This document shows positions 35,017-42,962 of a stretch of DNA of 64,000 nucleotides, one piece after another; the stretch's first letter is position 1; each line of letters begins with the position of its first letter. Location of the stretch: assembly GCA_964555285.1 (NCBI GenBank), contig CAZKRM010000014.1:1-64000 (forward strand), written 5' to 3'. The stretch comes from JBBIQV01 sp964555285. Its GTDB lineage: Bacteria; Nitrospirota; Nitrospiria; Nitrospirales; Nitrospiraceae. The notes beneath the pieces are model-generated. The model did not search any database and was not told the origin of the DNA. It saw only the letters and a list, made by a program, of their open reading frames with translations. Made by a program: the position numbers and the translations under genes.

Positions 35017-35805
35017 ATGAGCGACAATTCAAAAATTGAATGGACTGACGCAACCTGGAACCCTGTTCGGGGGTGTTCCAAGGTTAGCCCAGGTTGCATG
35101 AACTGCTACGCCGAGACTTTTGCTGAACGGTTTCGCGGTGTACCAGGTCACCCTTTTGAGCAGGGGTTTGATTTGCGATTGGTCCCAGAGAAGCTTGCTG
35201 AACCGTTGCGGTGGCGAACCCCTAAAATGATTTTCGTCAATTCGATGAGTGACTTGTTCCATGAACAGGTTCCTGATGAATATATTGTCAACGTTGCCCG
35301 TGTCATGCGATTGGCCAACTGGCACACGTATCAGGTGTTGACTAAACGCTCGGAGCGGATGCTGGATTTGCTTAACGGGAAGCTGCGATTCGCCTCAAGC
35401 CAGAAAAACATTTGGTGGGGAGTCAGCGTCGAAAATAGGAAACACGGGCTGCCGCGCCTTGAACACCTACGCGAGGCTCCAGCGCAAGTCCGGTTCCTGT
35501 CGATCGAGCCGTTGCTTGAAGACCTTGGAACTTTCAGCCTCAAGGGTATTAGTTGGGTCATTGTTGGTGGAGAAAGTGGCCCGGGCGCAAGGGTTATGGC
35601 CAAAGAGTGGGTGCTTTCGATCCGTGATCTGTGCAGGCGAGCTCAGGTTCCTTTCTTCTTCAAGCAATGGGGTGGGGTCCGGAAGAGTGAGACTGGGCGA
35701 ACTCTCAATGGCAAAACCTACAGTGAATTTCCTGCTCGCAGCATCGCGCCTGTCCCTTCTGCCGCAGAACTGCTGACAATCCGAGAAGAACTTGAACTTG
35801 CGTAG
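35017..35805 (+). CDS. DUF5131 (phage Gp37/Gp68) three-Cys-motif protein
   Basis: 262 residues. It starts SKIEWTDATWNPVRGC and has Cys20, Cys27 and Cys30 (C-x6-C-x2-C), the three-Cys motif that suggests a radical SAM-type iron-sulfur site. Later family blocks: RTPKMIFVNSMSDLFHE, YQVLTKRSERM, WWGVSVEN, FLSIEPLLEDLG, WVIVGGESGPGAR and FFFKQWGG. The family is known from phages and bacteria, and its chemistry is not established to my knowledge. The TcmP partner gene follows after 5 bp, the usual arrangement. It is preceded by a 182-bp gap with an AT-rich stretch that may hold its promoter. Confidence 0.88.
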   Translation: MSDNSKIEWTDATWNPVRGCSKVSPGCMNCYAETFAERFRGVPGHPFEQGFDLRLVPEKLAEPLRWRTPKMIFVNSMSDLFHEQVPDEYIVNVARVMRLANWHTYQVLTKRSERMLDLLNGKLRFASSQKNIWWGVSVENRKHGLPRLEHLREAPAQVRFLSIEPLLEDLGTFSLKGISWVIVGGESGPGARVMAKEWVLSIRDLCRRAQVPFFFKQWGGVRKSETGRTLNGKTYSEFPARSIAPVPSAAELLTIREELELA

Positions 35806-35810
35806 AGCTC

Positions 35811-36887
35811 ATGTCGCCTGACGACTTTCACGATAAGCCGTTCGACGAAGGCACGCTCACAAAGCTTCATATATTTGAGCTATATGCTCGCGAATGGTTT
35901 CCGGTGTTCTTATCGCCGGAAAGGCCCTTGCGTGAGGCCATTCATGTGTTCGACTTTTTCGCTGGACCTGGAACCGACTGCGACAATGTTCCAGGGAGCC
36001 CTTTGCGGCTATTGCGGCAGCTTCAGGAGTATCAGGGGACCCAGGGGTGGGGAAAAGTTCGGATCCACGCGCATTTCTATGACGAGGATTCGGACAAGAT
36101 TGCTCAGCTTAAAGAGAACATTGCCAACCATGAGCTCCAGCTCCCCAACGTAACCTACGATCTCCAGGCTCTGCGTTTTGATGACGCATTTCGGGAATCC
36201 GCAGTGACATTGGCCGATCCGCAAGCGGCTAAGCTAGTGCTCATTGACCAGATGGGTGTTGCCCAGGTCACCCCTGAGGTATTCCGCAAGTTAGTTAATT
36301 CACCAACATGTGACTTTCTGTTCTTCCTCTCTTCTTCGACGCTACACAGGTTTCGCGATCATCCCGCCATCAAGCAGAAGATTGTTCGCCCCAACGACTA
36401 CTACCACGTCCATCGCGCAGCTCTGGAGTATTACCGGAGCCTGCTTCCCCAAGGCCGCGAGTATTATCTTGCGCCATTTTCAATTAAGAAGGCGGCGAAT
36501 ATTTACGGCATCATCTTTGGCTCTGCTCATCCTCGCGGGATCGACAAATTTCTTGAGGTGGCATGGCGAAAGGATGAATTCACTGGCGAAGCCGACTTTT
36601 CTATCGATCGTGAGAATATCCGGCCCGAGCAGCTACTGTTGCCAATGAGCGAAGTTCAGCCAAGTAAGATCACGGCTTTTGAAAGTGAGATGGCAGACTT
36701 GCTACGGGGTGGGCACCTTTCAAATGAAGCTGATGTCATGCAAGTGTGTTTCGAATACGGTGTAAAGAGACAACATGCTAGAGCTGTTCTCGCGCAAATG
36801 AAAAAGGAGGGCGTCATCGACATTGAGTTCCAAGTTCCTGACGTGCAACGGATTCGTTCTCCACGACCCATTCGCATGAGGAAGTAG
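35811..36887 (+). CDS. tcmP: Three-Cys-motif partner protein TcmP
   Basis: 358 residues with the family layout: an N-terminal HIFELYAREWFPV block, VFDFFAGPGTD and PGSPLRLL, a Rossmann-like region (HAHFYDEDSDKIAQLKENI), LVLIDQMG...VTPEVFRKL, then FLFFLSSSTLHRF, and a C-terminal winged-helix-like tail. The DFFAGPG start resembles SAM-dependent methyltransferases. TcmP genes nearly always neighbour a three-Cys-motif gene such as the one just upstream, so both probably act together on a nucleic acid or nucleotide; this is not proven. Confidence 0.85.
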   Translation: MSPDDFHDKPFDEGTLTKLHIFELYAREWFPVFLSPERPLREAIHVFDFFAGPGTDCDNVPGSPLRLLRQLQEYQGTQGWGKVRIHAHFYDEDSDKIAQLKENIANHELQLPNVTYDLQALRFDDAFRESAVTLADPQAAKLVLIDQMGVAQVTPEVFRKLVNSPTCDFLFFLSSSTLHRFRDHPAIKQKIVRPNDYYHVHRAALEYYRSLLPQGREYYLAPFSIKKAANIYGIIFGSAHPRGIDKFLEVAWRKDEFTGEADFSIDRENIRPEQLLLPMSEVQPSKITAFESEMADLLRGGHLSNEADVMQVCFEYGVKRQHARAVLAQMKKEGVIDIEFQVPDVQRIRSPRPIRMRK

Positions 36888-36891
36888 ACGG

Positions 36892-37116
36892 ATGTCTCCC
36901 ACTTCCCAAATCGTTCAAAAGCTCTGGAACTACTGCAACGTTCTCCGCGACGACCTGTCTGCGTGCCTCGCACAGGCAGGCGGGATGAGCTACGGCGACC
37001 ACCCTTCGGCGAAGCTCGGGACAGGTGTCGCGCAGTTGAGTTGGTCGATGTTGTCATCAGCTGGGGATGTGGGGCATGTCTGTGATACGGTTGCAATGAC
37101 GAGTTGGTTCCAGTAG
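36892..37116 (+). pseudogene. Truncated hsdM 5' end, copy A, with two small inserts
   Basis: The 74-codon frame begins like the real HsdM: IVQKLWNYCNVLRDD matches residues 5-19 of the intact protein (start 38375), then GMSYGD, then VAQL versus VEQL. A palindrome-like 27-nt insert (36954-36980) and a second one of about 26 nt (37000-37025) interrupt the match but keep the frame. Homology ends after about 35 codons of HsdM and the frame stops at 37116. It cannot encode a methylase. It marks the junction between tcmP and hicBA. Confidence 0.75.
36954..37025 (+). repeat. Two REP-like inserts in hsdM copy A
   Basis: Insert 1 (36954-36980) reads from CCTGTCTGCGTGCC to GCACAGGCAGG, an imperfect palindrome. 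Insert 2 (about 37000-37025) reads CCCTTCGGCGAAGCTCGGG followed by ACAGG. Both are absent from intact hsdM at the same place, which defines their borders. Confidence 0.6.
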
Positions 37117-37131
37117 ATGATGAAATATGAT
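37104..37131 (+). promoter_or_regulatory. Putative promoter of hicBA
   Basis: TTGGTT (37104-37109), 16 nt, TATGAT (37126-37131), about 20 nt before the hicB start, with a strong GGGAGGTG ribosome binding site between them. HicB proteins commonly repress their own promoter, so an operator is expected here. Confidence 0.45.
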
Positions 37132-37150
37132 TGAGCCAGGGAGGTGAATC

Positions 37151-37357
37151 GTGAGACAGGTGATTATTTACCGTGGAGAGGATGGCTATTGGGTGGCCGA
37201 GTGCCCAAGCCTGCCAGGTTGTCTCAGCCAGGGGAAGACCAAAGAAGAAGCGGTGGTCAATATCCGCGAGGCCATTCGTGGCTACATTTCAGCGCTGGAG
37301 GAGGACAAGCTTGCTGTGCCTGAAGAGCGTTTCGATGCGGTCTTGATGGCCGTATGA
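37151..37357 (+). CDS. hicB: HicB-family antitoxin
   Basis: 68 residues from a GTG preceded by GGGAGG. The partial RNase H-like fold of HicB is clear: VIIYRGEDGYWVAECPSLPGC, SQGKTKEEAVVNIREAI. It lacks the extra DNA-binding domain of longer HicB proteins. It neutralises the HicA RNase encoded next, with a 4-bp overlap. The antitoxin is encoded before the toxin. Confidence 0.9.
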   Translation: MRQVIIYRGEDGYWVAECPSLPGCLSQGKTKEEAVVNIREAIRGYISALEEDKLAVPEERFDAVLMAV

Positions 37358-37575
37358 GTAAGTTGCCGAGTATCTCCGGGAGAGCATGTATTAAAGCCCT
37401 CGAGCGAGCGGGTTTTGTGGTGCGGCGACAGGAAGGCAGCCATGTGATTCTTCGGCGCGCGCAACCCTTCGGCCAACTGGTTGTTCCCGATCACAAGGAG
37501 CTGGACCGCGGCACGCTCCGCGCGATCATTCGCCAGGCGGATCTCACGGTGGAGGAGTTTCTTCGGTTGCTGTAG
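37354..37575 (+). CDS. hicA: HicA-family mRNA interferase toxin
   Basis: 73 residues in the double-stranded RNA-binding-like fold of HicA. It has the catalytic His in EGSHVILRR, the preceding RAGFVVRRQ strand, and LVVPDHKELDRGTLRAIIRQADLT. It starts inside the hicB stop (ATGA). It probably stabilises the island as an addiction module or acts in abortive defence. It sits between two hsdM remnants. Confidence 0.9.
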   Translation: MSKLPSISGRACIKALERAGFVVRRQEGSHVILRRAQPFGQLVVPDHKELDRGTLRAIIRQADLTVEEFLRLL

Positions 37576-37658
37576 AAACCACGACTTCAATCAGGGTTTT
37601 TGCTTCTCACTCATGTCCGATATGCATACATGATGACTCCTTTTTGAACCATGGCCAG

Positions 37659-38378
37659 ATGAGTCCCTCCGCCATCCTCCAAAAGCTCTGGAACTACTGC
37701 AACGTTCTTCCTGCCTACGCCAATCAAGGTGCGGCAAGCAGGTGCGATGACGGGATGAGTTCTGGCGATCGCGGCGATGAGTATGCGTCCCTCGACGAAT
37801 CCGACCTGGTGATTTTGATGCTGGCACATCGGTTCGGGGAGGTAGGGAACGCGGACATTCAGCCCTATTGTCCGGACCACCCCCGCGATATCGGCGTTCG
37901 GTTACGGCGCTTTGTTGCAAAAAGATGGTTGGGTAAGACCGGACATACGCGGGGAACTCGATATCGCCTACCGGCAAGTGCTTCACTCGATCTCTTTGCA
38001 GGTGGTAGCGATGTTGACTTAAGCTCCGGACATTCTGCTGCCAGCTCCGGACATTCTGGGGTAGCCACCGGACATTCCGAGGCGCCCCACGATACTGCCA
38101 TTGAGGCGGAGCATGGCGTCTTACGGCATCTTGCCGCGCCTGTTCGGGACAAAGGTCGCGCTCCAAAAGAGATGGTAGAACAGACCATTACATCACTTTG
38201 TCGAGCCCGCTGGCTCACGCTTCGCGAACTCGCTGAATTGCTCGGGCGCGATTCAGAGGCCCTTCGGAAACACTATATTACTCGCTTGCTGAGACAGGGG
38301 CGTCTGCTGCCTCGATATCCTCATCACCCGAATCACCCTGAGCAAGCTTATCAGGCATCAGAAAGTGCCAGCGTATGA
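37659..38378 (+). pseudogene. Chimera: hsdM 5' remnant (copy B) fused to the C-terminus of an AlbA_2-type ATP-binding protein
   Basis: 239 codons, open throughout. Codons 3-17 (PSAILQKLWNYCNVL) match the HsdM start; a 33-nt insert (37710-37742) follows, then DDGMSSGD. After that the sequence changes to the winged-helix and tail found at the C-terminus of AlbA_2/Schlafen-like ATP-binding proteins: DIGVRLRRFVAKRWLG, GTRYRLP, a run of SSGHS repeats, and LRELAELLGRDSEALRKHY. The AlbA_2 and ATPase domains are missing. It may be dead, or an expressed DNA-binding stump. Its stop overlaps the true hsdM start by 4 bp. Confidence 0.65.
37710..37742 (+). repeat. 33-nt in-frame insert in hsdM copy B
   Basis: Starts CCTGCCTACGCC and ends GGCAAGCAGG; absent from intact hsdM. 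Its ends resemble those of the insert in copy A, but the palindrome is poorer. It is a multiple of three and adds 11 codons. Confidence 0.5.
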
Positions 38379-39874
38379 CCTCTTCTGCCATCGTTCAAAA
38401 ACTCTGGAACTACTGCAACGTCCTTCGTGATGACGGCATGAGCTATGGCGACTATGTCGAGCAGTTGACGTACTTGCTATTCCTCAAGATGGCCGACGAA
38501 CGGACGAAGCCGCCGTACAGCCAGCCCAGCCAGATTCCCGACAAGTACAGTTGGCCCAGCCTGCTCAAGAAGGACGGTGATGACCTGTTCGATCATTACC
38601 GCCATCTCTTGGAAGAGCTTGGCAAGGGGAAGGGCATGCTCGGCCTGATTTTCACGAAGGCCCAGAATAAGTTTCAGGACCCGGTTAAGCTTCGGCGGCT
38701 AATTGTGGATCTGATCGACAAAGAAGACTGGTCCACGATGAGCGCCGATGTGAAAGGGGATGCCTACGAAGGCTTGCTCGAAAAGAACGCGCAGGACACC
38801 AAGTCCGGCGCGGGCCAGTACTTCACCCCACGGCCGCTGATTGCGGCGATGGTGGAGGCCATCACCCCGCAGTCCGGCGAGACCATCTGCGACCCGGCCT
38901 GCGGGACCGGCGGATTTTTCCTGGCCGCACATGACTACATCGTAAAGCACTATCCCAACCTCACCAAGGACGAAAAGCGACAGCTCAAGCAAGGCACGTT
39001 CAAAGGATGGGAATTGGTCCAAAGCACGGCACGGCTCTGCGCTATGAATATGATGCTCCACGGGATCGGGAGCGACAAAGACCTCCCCATCGTCGTGGCC
39101 GACTCCTTGGCCGCTGATCCTGGGGATCGGTTCGACATCGTGATGACGAATCCACCGTTTGGGAAGAAGAGCAGCACAACCATCGTCGGCGAAGAAGGCC
39201 AAGTCTCCAAGGAACGGGACATCGTTGAGCGTGACGACTTCTGGGCGACGACCTCCAACAAGCAACTCAACTTCGTCCAGCACGTCAAAACCCTGCTAAA
39301 GCAAAATGGCCTCGCCGCAGTCGTGGTGCCGGACAACGTCCTCTTCGAAGGTGGTGCAGGAGAAACCGTCCGCCGCAAGCTCCTGCACGAGTGCGACGTA
39401 CACACTCTATTGCGTCTGCCGACTGGCCTCTTCTATGCGCAGGGTGTAAAAGCCAATGTGCTCTTCTTCGACAAAAAACCCGCGAGCGAGACCCCCTGGA
39501 CCAAGAAGCTCTGGATCTACGACCTCCGCACCAACCAACACTTCACGCTCAAAACCGATCCACTCAAGCGCGAAGATCTTGACGAGTTTGTGAAATGCTA
39601 CAACCCGTCAAATAGACACACCCGCAAAACCACCTGGTCTGACAAGAAACCCGATGGCCGCTGGCGTGCCTACGACTATGACGAGCTGATCGCCCGCGAC
39701 AAAGCCAGCCTGGACATCTTCTGGCTCAAAGACGAATCCCTCGAAGCCTCCGACAACCTCCCCGATCCCGACGTCATCGCCCAAGAGATCGTTGACGACC
39801 TCGAAGCCACCCTCGAACAATTTCGCCTGATCGCGACCGACCTTGGTAGTGAACCACAAGAAAAGGTGCCCTGA
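38375..39874 (+). CDS. hsdM: Type I restriction-modification methylase subunit
   Basis: 499 residues. The N-terminal helical domain (AIVQKLWNYCNVLRDDGMSYGDYVEQL) is followed by the N6-adenine methylase core: SAM-binding motif DPACGTGGFF near 172 and catalytic NPPF starting at Asn259. The C-terminal part continues to the usual HsdS-binding tail. It methylates adenine in the target set by HsdS and is needed for cutting. It is the last gene of the locus and starts within the stop of the chimera upstream (ATGA), so its translation may be coupled to that relic. Confidence 0.94.
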   Translation: MTSSAIVQKLWNYCNVLRDDGMSYGDYVEQLTYLLFLKMADERTKPPYSQPSQIPDKYSWPSLLKKDGDDLFDHYRHLLEELGKGKGMLGLIFTKAQNKFQDPVKLRRLIVDLIDKEDWSTMSADVKGDAYEGLLEKNAQDTKSGAGQYFTPRPLIAAMVEAITPQSGETICDPACGTGGFFLAAHDYIVKHYPNLTKDEKRQLKQGTFKGWELVQSTARLCAMNMMLHGIGSDKDLPIVVADSLAADPGDRFDIVMTNPPFGKKSSTTIVGEEGQVSKERDIVERDDFWATTSNKQLNFVQHVKTLLKQNGLAAVVVPDNVLFEGGAGETVRRKLLHECDVHTLLRLPTGLFYAQGVKANVLFFDKKPASETPWTKKLWIYDLRTNQHFTLKTDPLKREDLDEFVKCYNPSNRHTRKTTWSDKKPDGRWRAYDYDELIARDKASLDIFWLKDESLEASDNLPDPDVIAQEIVDDLEATLEQFRLIATDLGSEPQEKVP

Positions 39875-39904
39875 GGAACGATGAGGCTCACAGCTCCCCC
39901 GAAC

Positions 39905-39933
39905 TTGACAGGGTTTCGATGACTCGATAAGAT
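39905..39933 (+). promoter_or_regulatory. Sigma-70 type promoter of the pyr operon
   Basis: TTGACA (39905-39910), 17 nt, TAAGAT (39928-39933). Transcription would start near 39940 and give a leader of about 185 nt before pyrR. Confidence 0.65.
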
Positions 39934-39985
39934 GCCATTGCCTTTAACGCTCATCCCGTGAGGTGAGCAAGGAGCGGCATATCAT

Positions 39986-40090
39986 ATGTGGAACGGCGAA
40001 CGGTGCCGTCCGACTCATGTGGGCCTTCTCATCGGAACCGATGGGAAGGTTTTTTTATGCCCAGCGGCAGACGTGAAACGTGAGGCGTGA
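39986..40090 (+). CDS. Possible leader peptide of the pyr operon (34 residues)
   Basis: A short frame starting MWNGERCRPTHVG, preceded by AAGGAG at 11 nt. It runs straight through the terminator hairpin and its T-run and ends at 40090, 36 nt before pyrR. Leader ORFs that overlap the terminator are known from pyrBI of enteric bacteria, where ribosome coupling decides read-through. Here the role is inferred only from layout; the peptide resembles nothing known. Confidence 0.35.
   Translation: MWNGERCRPTHVGLLIGTDGKVFLCPAADVKREA
40024..40056 (+). terminator. Intrinsic terminator/attenuator in the pyr leader
   Basis: CCTTCTCATCGG (40024-40035) pairs with CCGATGGGAAGG (40038-40049) over nearly all its length (one G-T pair), followed by seven T. 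It lies between the promoter and pyrR. No classical PyrR-binding loop was recognised in the leader. Confidence 0.8.
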
Positions 40091-40126
40091 AGCGCATGAG
40101 CGATTTTTCATGAGAACGAAACGGCC

Positions 40127-40687
40127 ATGATGACCGGTGAGAAAACGGAACGACAGGAAGAAAAACTGGTGATGGACGCCGGCGATATTGCGCGGGCGTT
40201 GACGCGGATCGCTCACGAAATCATCGAGCGCAACAAAGGCACCAAAGAGCTGGCGCTGGTCGGGATTCGCACGGGAGGCGTTCACCTGGCCCACCGGCTG
40301 GCGCGACGGATTCTGGATATCGAGGGGACGCAGGTCCCGATCGGCGACCTGGATATTACCCTCTATCGGGACGACTTGAGCTTGCGCAAGGATCAACCGG
40401 TGCTGAAGAAGACCATGGTGCCGTTCAACATCTCCGACCTCAAGGTCGTGCTTGTGGACGATGTGTTGTTTACCGGTCGGACGATCCGCGCGGCGATGGA
40501 TGGCCTGATCGACCTGGGACGGCCGGCGGAGATTCAACTGGCGGTCCTTGTGGATCGCGGTCACCGGCAGCTGCCGATCAAGGCCACCTATATCGGAAAA
40601 AATATTCCCACTTCGCGAGAGGAAAATATTCAGGTTCACCTCGAAGAGGAAGGGGAAGACGATCGGGTCGTCATCCTGAAGGCATGA
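40127..40687 (+). CDS. pyrR: Bifunctional pyrimidine operon regulator / uracil phosphoribosyltransferase
   Basis: 186 residues. The PRPP-binding loop VVLVDDVLFTGRT and the flanking LVDRGHRQLPIKATYIGKNIPT block are diagnostic of PyrR. In Bacillus, PyrR binds leader RNA and promotes termination when UMP is high; the leader just upstream has a terminator, which fits. It has an extra short N-terminal tail. It overlaps pyrB by 4 bp. Confidence 0.94.
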   Translation: MMTGEKTERQEEKLVMDAGDIARALTRIAHEIIERNKGTKELALVGIRTGGVHLAHRLARRILDIEGTQVPIGDLDITLYRDDLSLRKDQPVLKKTMVPFNISDLKVVLVDDVLFTGRTIRAAMDGLIDLGRPAEIQLAVLVDRGHRQLPIKATYIGKNIPTSREENIQVHLEEEGEDDRVVILKA

Positions 40688-41622
40688 AGCGGAAAGAAAC
40701 CGTGAGCCTCAAACGGAAAGATCTCTTGAGCCTCGCCACGCTTTCGGAGGATGAAATCACGCTCATCCTCGAGACGTCGGATTCGTTCAAAGAGGTCACC
40801 GGCCGCGAGATCAAGAAGGTCCCGGCCTTGCGAGGCAAGACCGTCGTGAACCTGTTCTTCGAGCCCAGCACCAGAACCCGCACCTCCTTCGAACTGGCGG
40901 CGAAACGGCTCAGCGCAGACGTGATCAACTTCTCTCCCTCGTCGAGCAGCATCGTCAAGGGCGAGACGCTGCTCGATACGGCCCGCAACATCGAAGCCAT
41001 GCAAGCCGACATTATCGTGCTCCGCCATCCGACAGCCGGCGCGGCGGAAACGTTGGCGCGGGGTGTGAAGTCCTCGGTCATCAACGCGGGGGACGGGTGG
41101 CACGAACATCCGACTCAGGCGCTGCTCGATCTCTACACGCTGCGCGAGCGGGGCCTGCAGTTTCAGGGGTTGCGCGTCGCCATCGTGGGGGATGTGGCGC
41201 ATAGCCGCGTGGCCCGCTCGAACATCTATGCCTTGACGAAGCTCGGCGCTGAGGTGCGGCTCGCGGGGCCTGCCACGATGATGCCCCTGGGCATCGAACG
41301 GCTGGGGGTCAAGGTCTTCCACGATCTGGATGAAGCCCTGCGCGGCGTGCAGGCCATCATGATGCTACGGCTCCAACTGGAACGGCAGGGGCGGGCCCTG
41401 TTCCCGACGATTCGCGAATATTCCCGCCTCTACGGCCTGACTGTGGAGCGCGTGAAGCTCGCAGACCCCGGCGCCATCGTGATGCACCCAGGCCCGATCA
41501 ATCGCGGCGTTGAGATCGCGCCCGAGGTGGCGGACAGCCTCTCTTCGGTGATCCTCGATCAAGTCGCGAACGGCGTGGCGGTCCGCATGGGCATCCTCTA
41601 TCTCATGTCAGGAGCGAATTGA
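40684..41622 (+). CDS. pyrB: Aspartate carbamoyltransferase catalytic subunit
   Basis: 312 residues, coupled to pyrR through ATGA. The carbamoyl phosphate site STRTRTSFE, SSSSIVKGETLLDT, HPTAGAAE and HPTQALLDLYT are all present. It makes carbamoyl aspartate. No pyrI regulatory subunit is encoded here, so it is likely an unregulated or PyrC-associated type. Confidence 0.96.
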   Translation: MKRKETVSLKRKDLLSLATLSEDEITLILETSDSFKEVTGREIKKVPALRGKTVVNLFFEPSTRTRTSFELAAKRLSADVINFSPSSSSIVKGETLLDTARNIEAMQADIIVLRHPTAGAAETLARGVKSSVINAGDGWHEHPTQALLDLYTLRERGLQFQGLRVAIVGDVAHSRVARSNIYALTKLGAEVRLAGPATMMPLGIERLGVKVFHDLDEALRGVQAIMMLRLQLERQGRALFPTIREYSRLYGLTVERVKLADPGAIVMHPGPINRGVEIAPEVADSLSSVILDQVANGVAVRMGILYLMSGAN

Positions 41623-41623
41623 A

Positions 41624-41671
41624 ACATTGGGTCATTGTTTCAATGAATCAATGAGCAAATGAGTCAATCAG
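41624..41671. repeat. AATGA-rich repeat tract between pyrB and pyrC
   Basis: Composed of words CATTG, CAATGAATCAATGAG and AATGAGTCAAT in direct and inverted order. A closely similar tract lies at 45679-45750. Confidence 0.6.
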
Positions 41672-41687
41672 CGAAACGGAGTGAAGC

Positions 41688-42962
41688 GTGACACTTGTTA
41701 TACGAGGCGGTCAGGTCATCGATCCCGGTCGGGTCAACGGCCAAGCCGATGTGTTGATCGAGAATGGGAAGATCGCCGCAGTCGGCCGCAATCTGTCGGC
41801 GCCTGCGTCTGCGACCGTGATTCAGGCCAAGGGGTGGTTGGTGGCACCAGGATTCGTCGATCTCCACGTCCACTTCCGGGAACCGGGGTTCGAGTACAAG
41901 GAGACGATTGAGTCGGGGACGGCGGCGGCCGCCGCGGGCGGTTTCACTTCCGTCTGCTGCATGCCCAACACGAACCCGGTGAACGACAACCAATCCATCA
42001 CGGAGTTCATTCTGGATCGGGCCAAAGCCGCCGGGCACGCCCACGTATTCCCCATCGGCGCGATCACAAAGGGATCGGAAGGCAAAGAGCTGGCCGAGAT
42101 CGGCGATCTCCGGCGCGCCGGCTGTGTAGCGATTTCCGATGACGGCAAGCCGGTGATGAACAGCCTGGTGATGCGCCGTGCGATGGAATACGCCCTGGCC
42201 TTCGACGTGCCGGTCGTAGACCACTGCGAGGACTTGCATCTTGCTGAAGGCGGCTGCATGAACGAGGGGATCGTCTCGACCGAGTTGGGATTGCCCGGCA
42301 TTCCCGCCGCGGCTGAGGATGTGATGGTTGCGCGGAACATCGCCCTGGCGGAACTCACGGGCGCGCGGTTGCATCTGGCCCACATCAGCACGGTCGGGTC
42401 TGTCCGCATGGTGCGGGAAGCCAAGTCGCGCGGCATCAAGGTGACGGCGGAGGCGTGCCCGCATCACTTCTCCATCACGGAAGAAGTGTGCCGCGGCTAC
42501 AACACGCACGCGAAGATGAACCCGCCGCTCCGCACCTGGCAGGACGTGCATGCGATCAAGGAAGGGCTCCGGGACGGAACCATCGACGTGATTGCCACCG
42601 ACCACGCACCGCATGCCACCCAGGAAAAGCAGCAGGAGTTTGCAGAGGCGCCGTTCGGCATTGTCGGCCTCGAAACGGCGCTTCCTCTCACATTCGCGCT
42701 GGTCGAGGAAGGTATCTTGACGGTGGAAACGGCCGTGGCGAAACTCACCACGGAGCCGGCGAAGGCGTTCGGACTCACGAAGGGCACATTGAAGCCGGGT
42801 GCGGATGCCGATGTGGTGGTCGTCGATCCTCACGAATCCTGGGAGGTGGACCCGACGAAGTTCCGCTCGAAGAGCCGGAACACACCTTTTGCTGGATGGA
42901 AAGTCAAAAGTCGGGTAAAAATGACCATTGTTTCCGGTAGAGTCGTCTTCCAATCCAGCTAA
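41688..42962 (+). CDS. pyrC: Dihydroorotase (class I)
   Basis: 424 residues from a GTG with GGAG 6 nt upstream. The amidohydrolase metal motif DLHVHFREPG, the block CCMPNTNPVND, the later metal ligands (VVDHCED, HLAHIST) and IATDHAPHA are present. It closes carbamoyl aspartate to dihydroorotate. The class I form often associates with PyrB, whose gene is 65 bp upstream. Confidence 0.96.
   Translation: MTLVIRGGQVIDPGRVNGQADVLIENGKIAAVGRNLSAPASATVIQAKGWLVAPGFVDLHVHFREPGFEYKETIESGTAAAAAGGFTSVCCMPNTNPVNDNQSITEFILDRAKAAGHAHVFPIGAITKGSEGKELAEIGDLRRAGCVAISDDGKPVMNSLVMRRAMEYALAFDVPVVDHCEDLHLAEGGCMNEGIVSTELGLPGIPAAAEDVMVARNIALAELTGARLHLAHISTVGSVRMVREAKSRGIKVTAEACPHHFSITEEVCRGYNTHAKMNPPLRTWQDVHAIKEGLRDGTIDVIATDHAPHATQEKQQEFAEAPFGIVGLETALPLTFALVEEGILTVETAVAKLTTEPAKAFGLTKGTLKPGADADVVVVDPHESWEVDPTKFRSKSRNTPFAGWKVKSRVKMTIVSGRVVFQSS

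Noticed and set aside
27862..39874. Prophage or integrative element
   Set aside because: No integrase, att repeats, tRNA target or phage structural genes; the DUF5131 family is phage-related by name but not proof of a prophage.
40684..41622. Minus-strand open frames over pyrB and other housekeeping genes
   Set aside because: GC-rich third positions create long antisense frames; none shows a site or domain.
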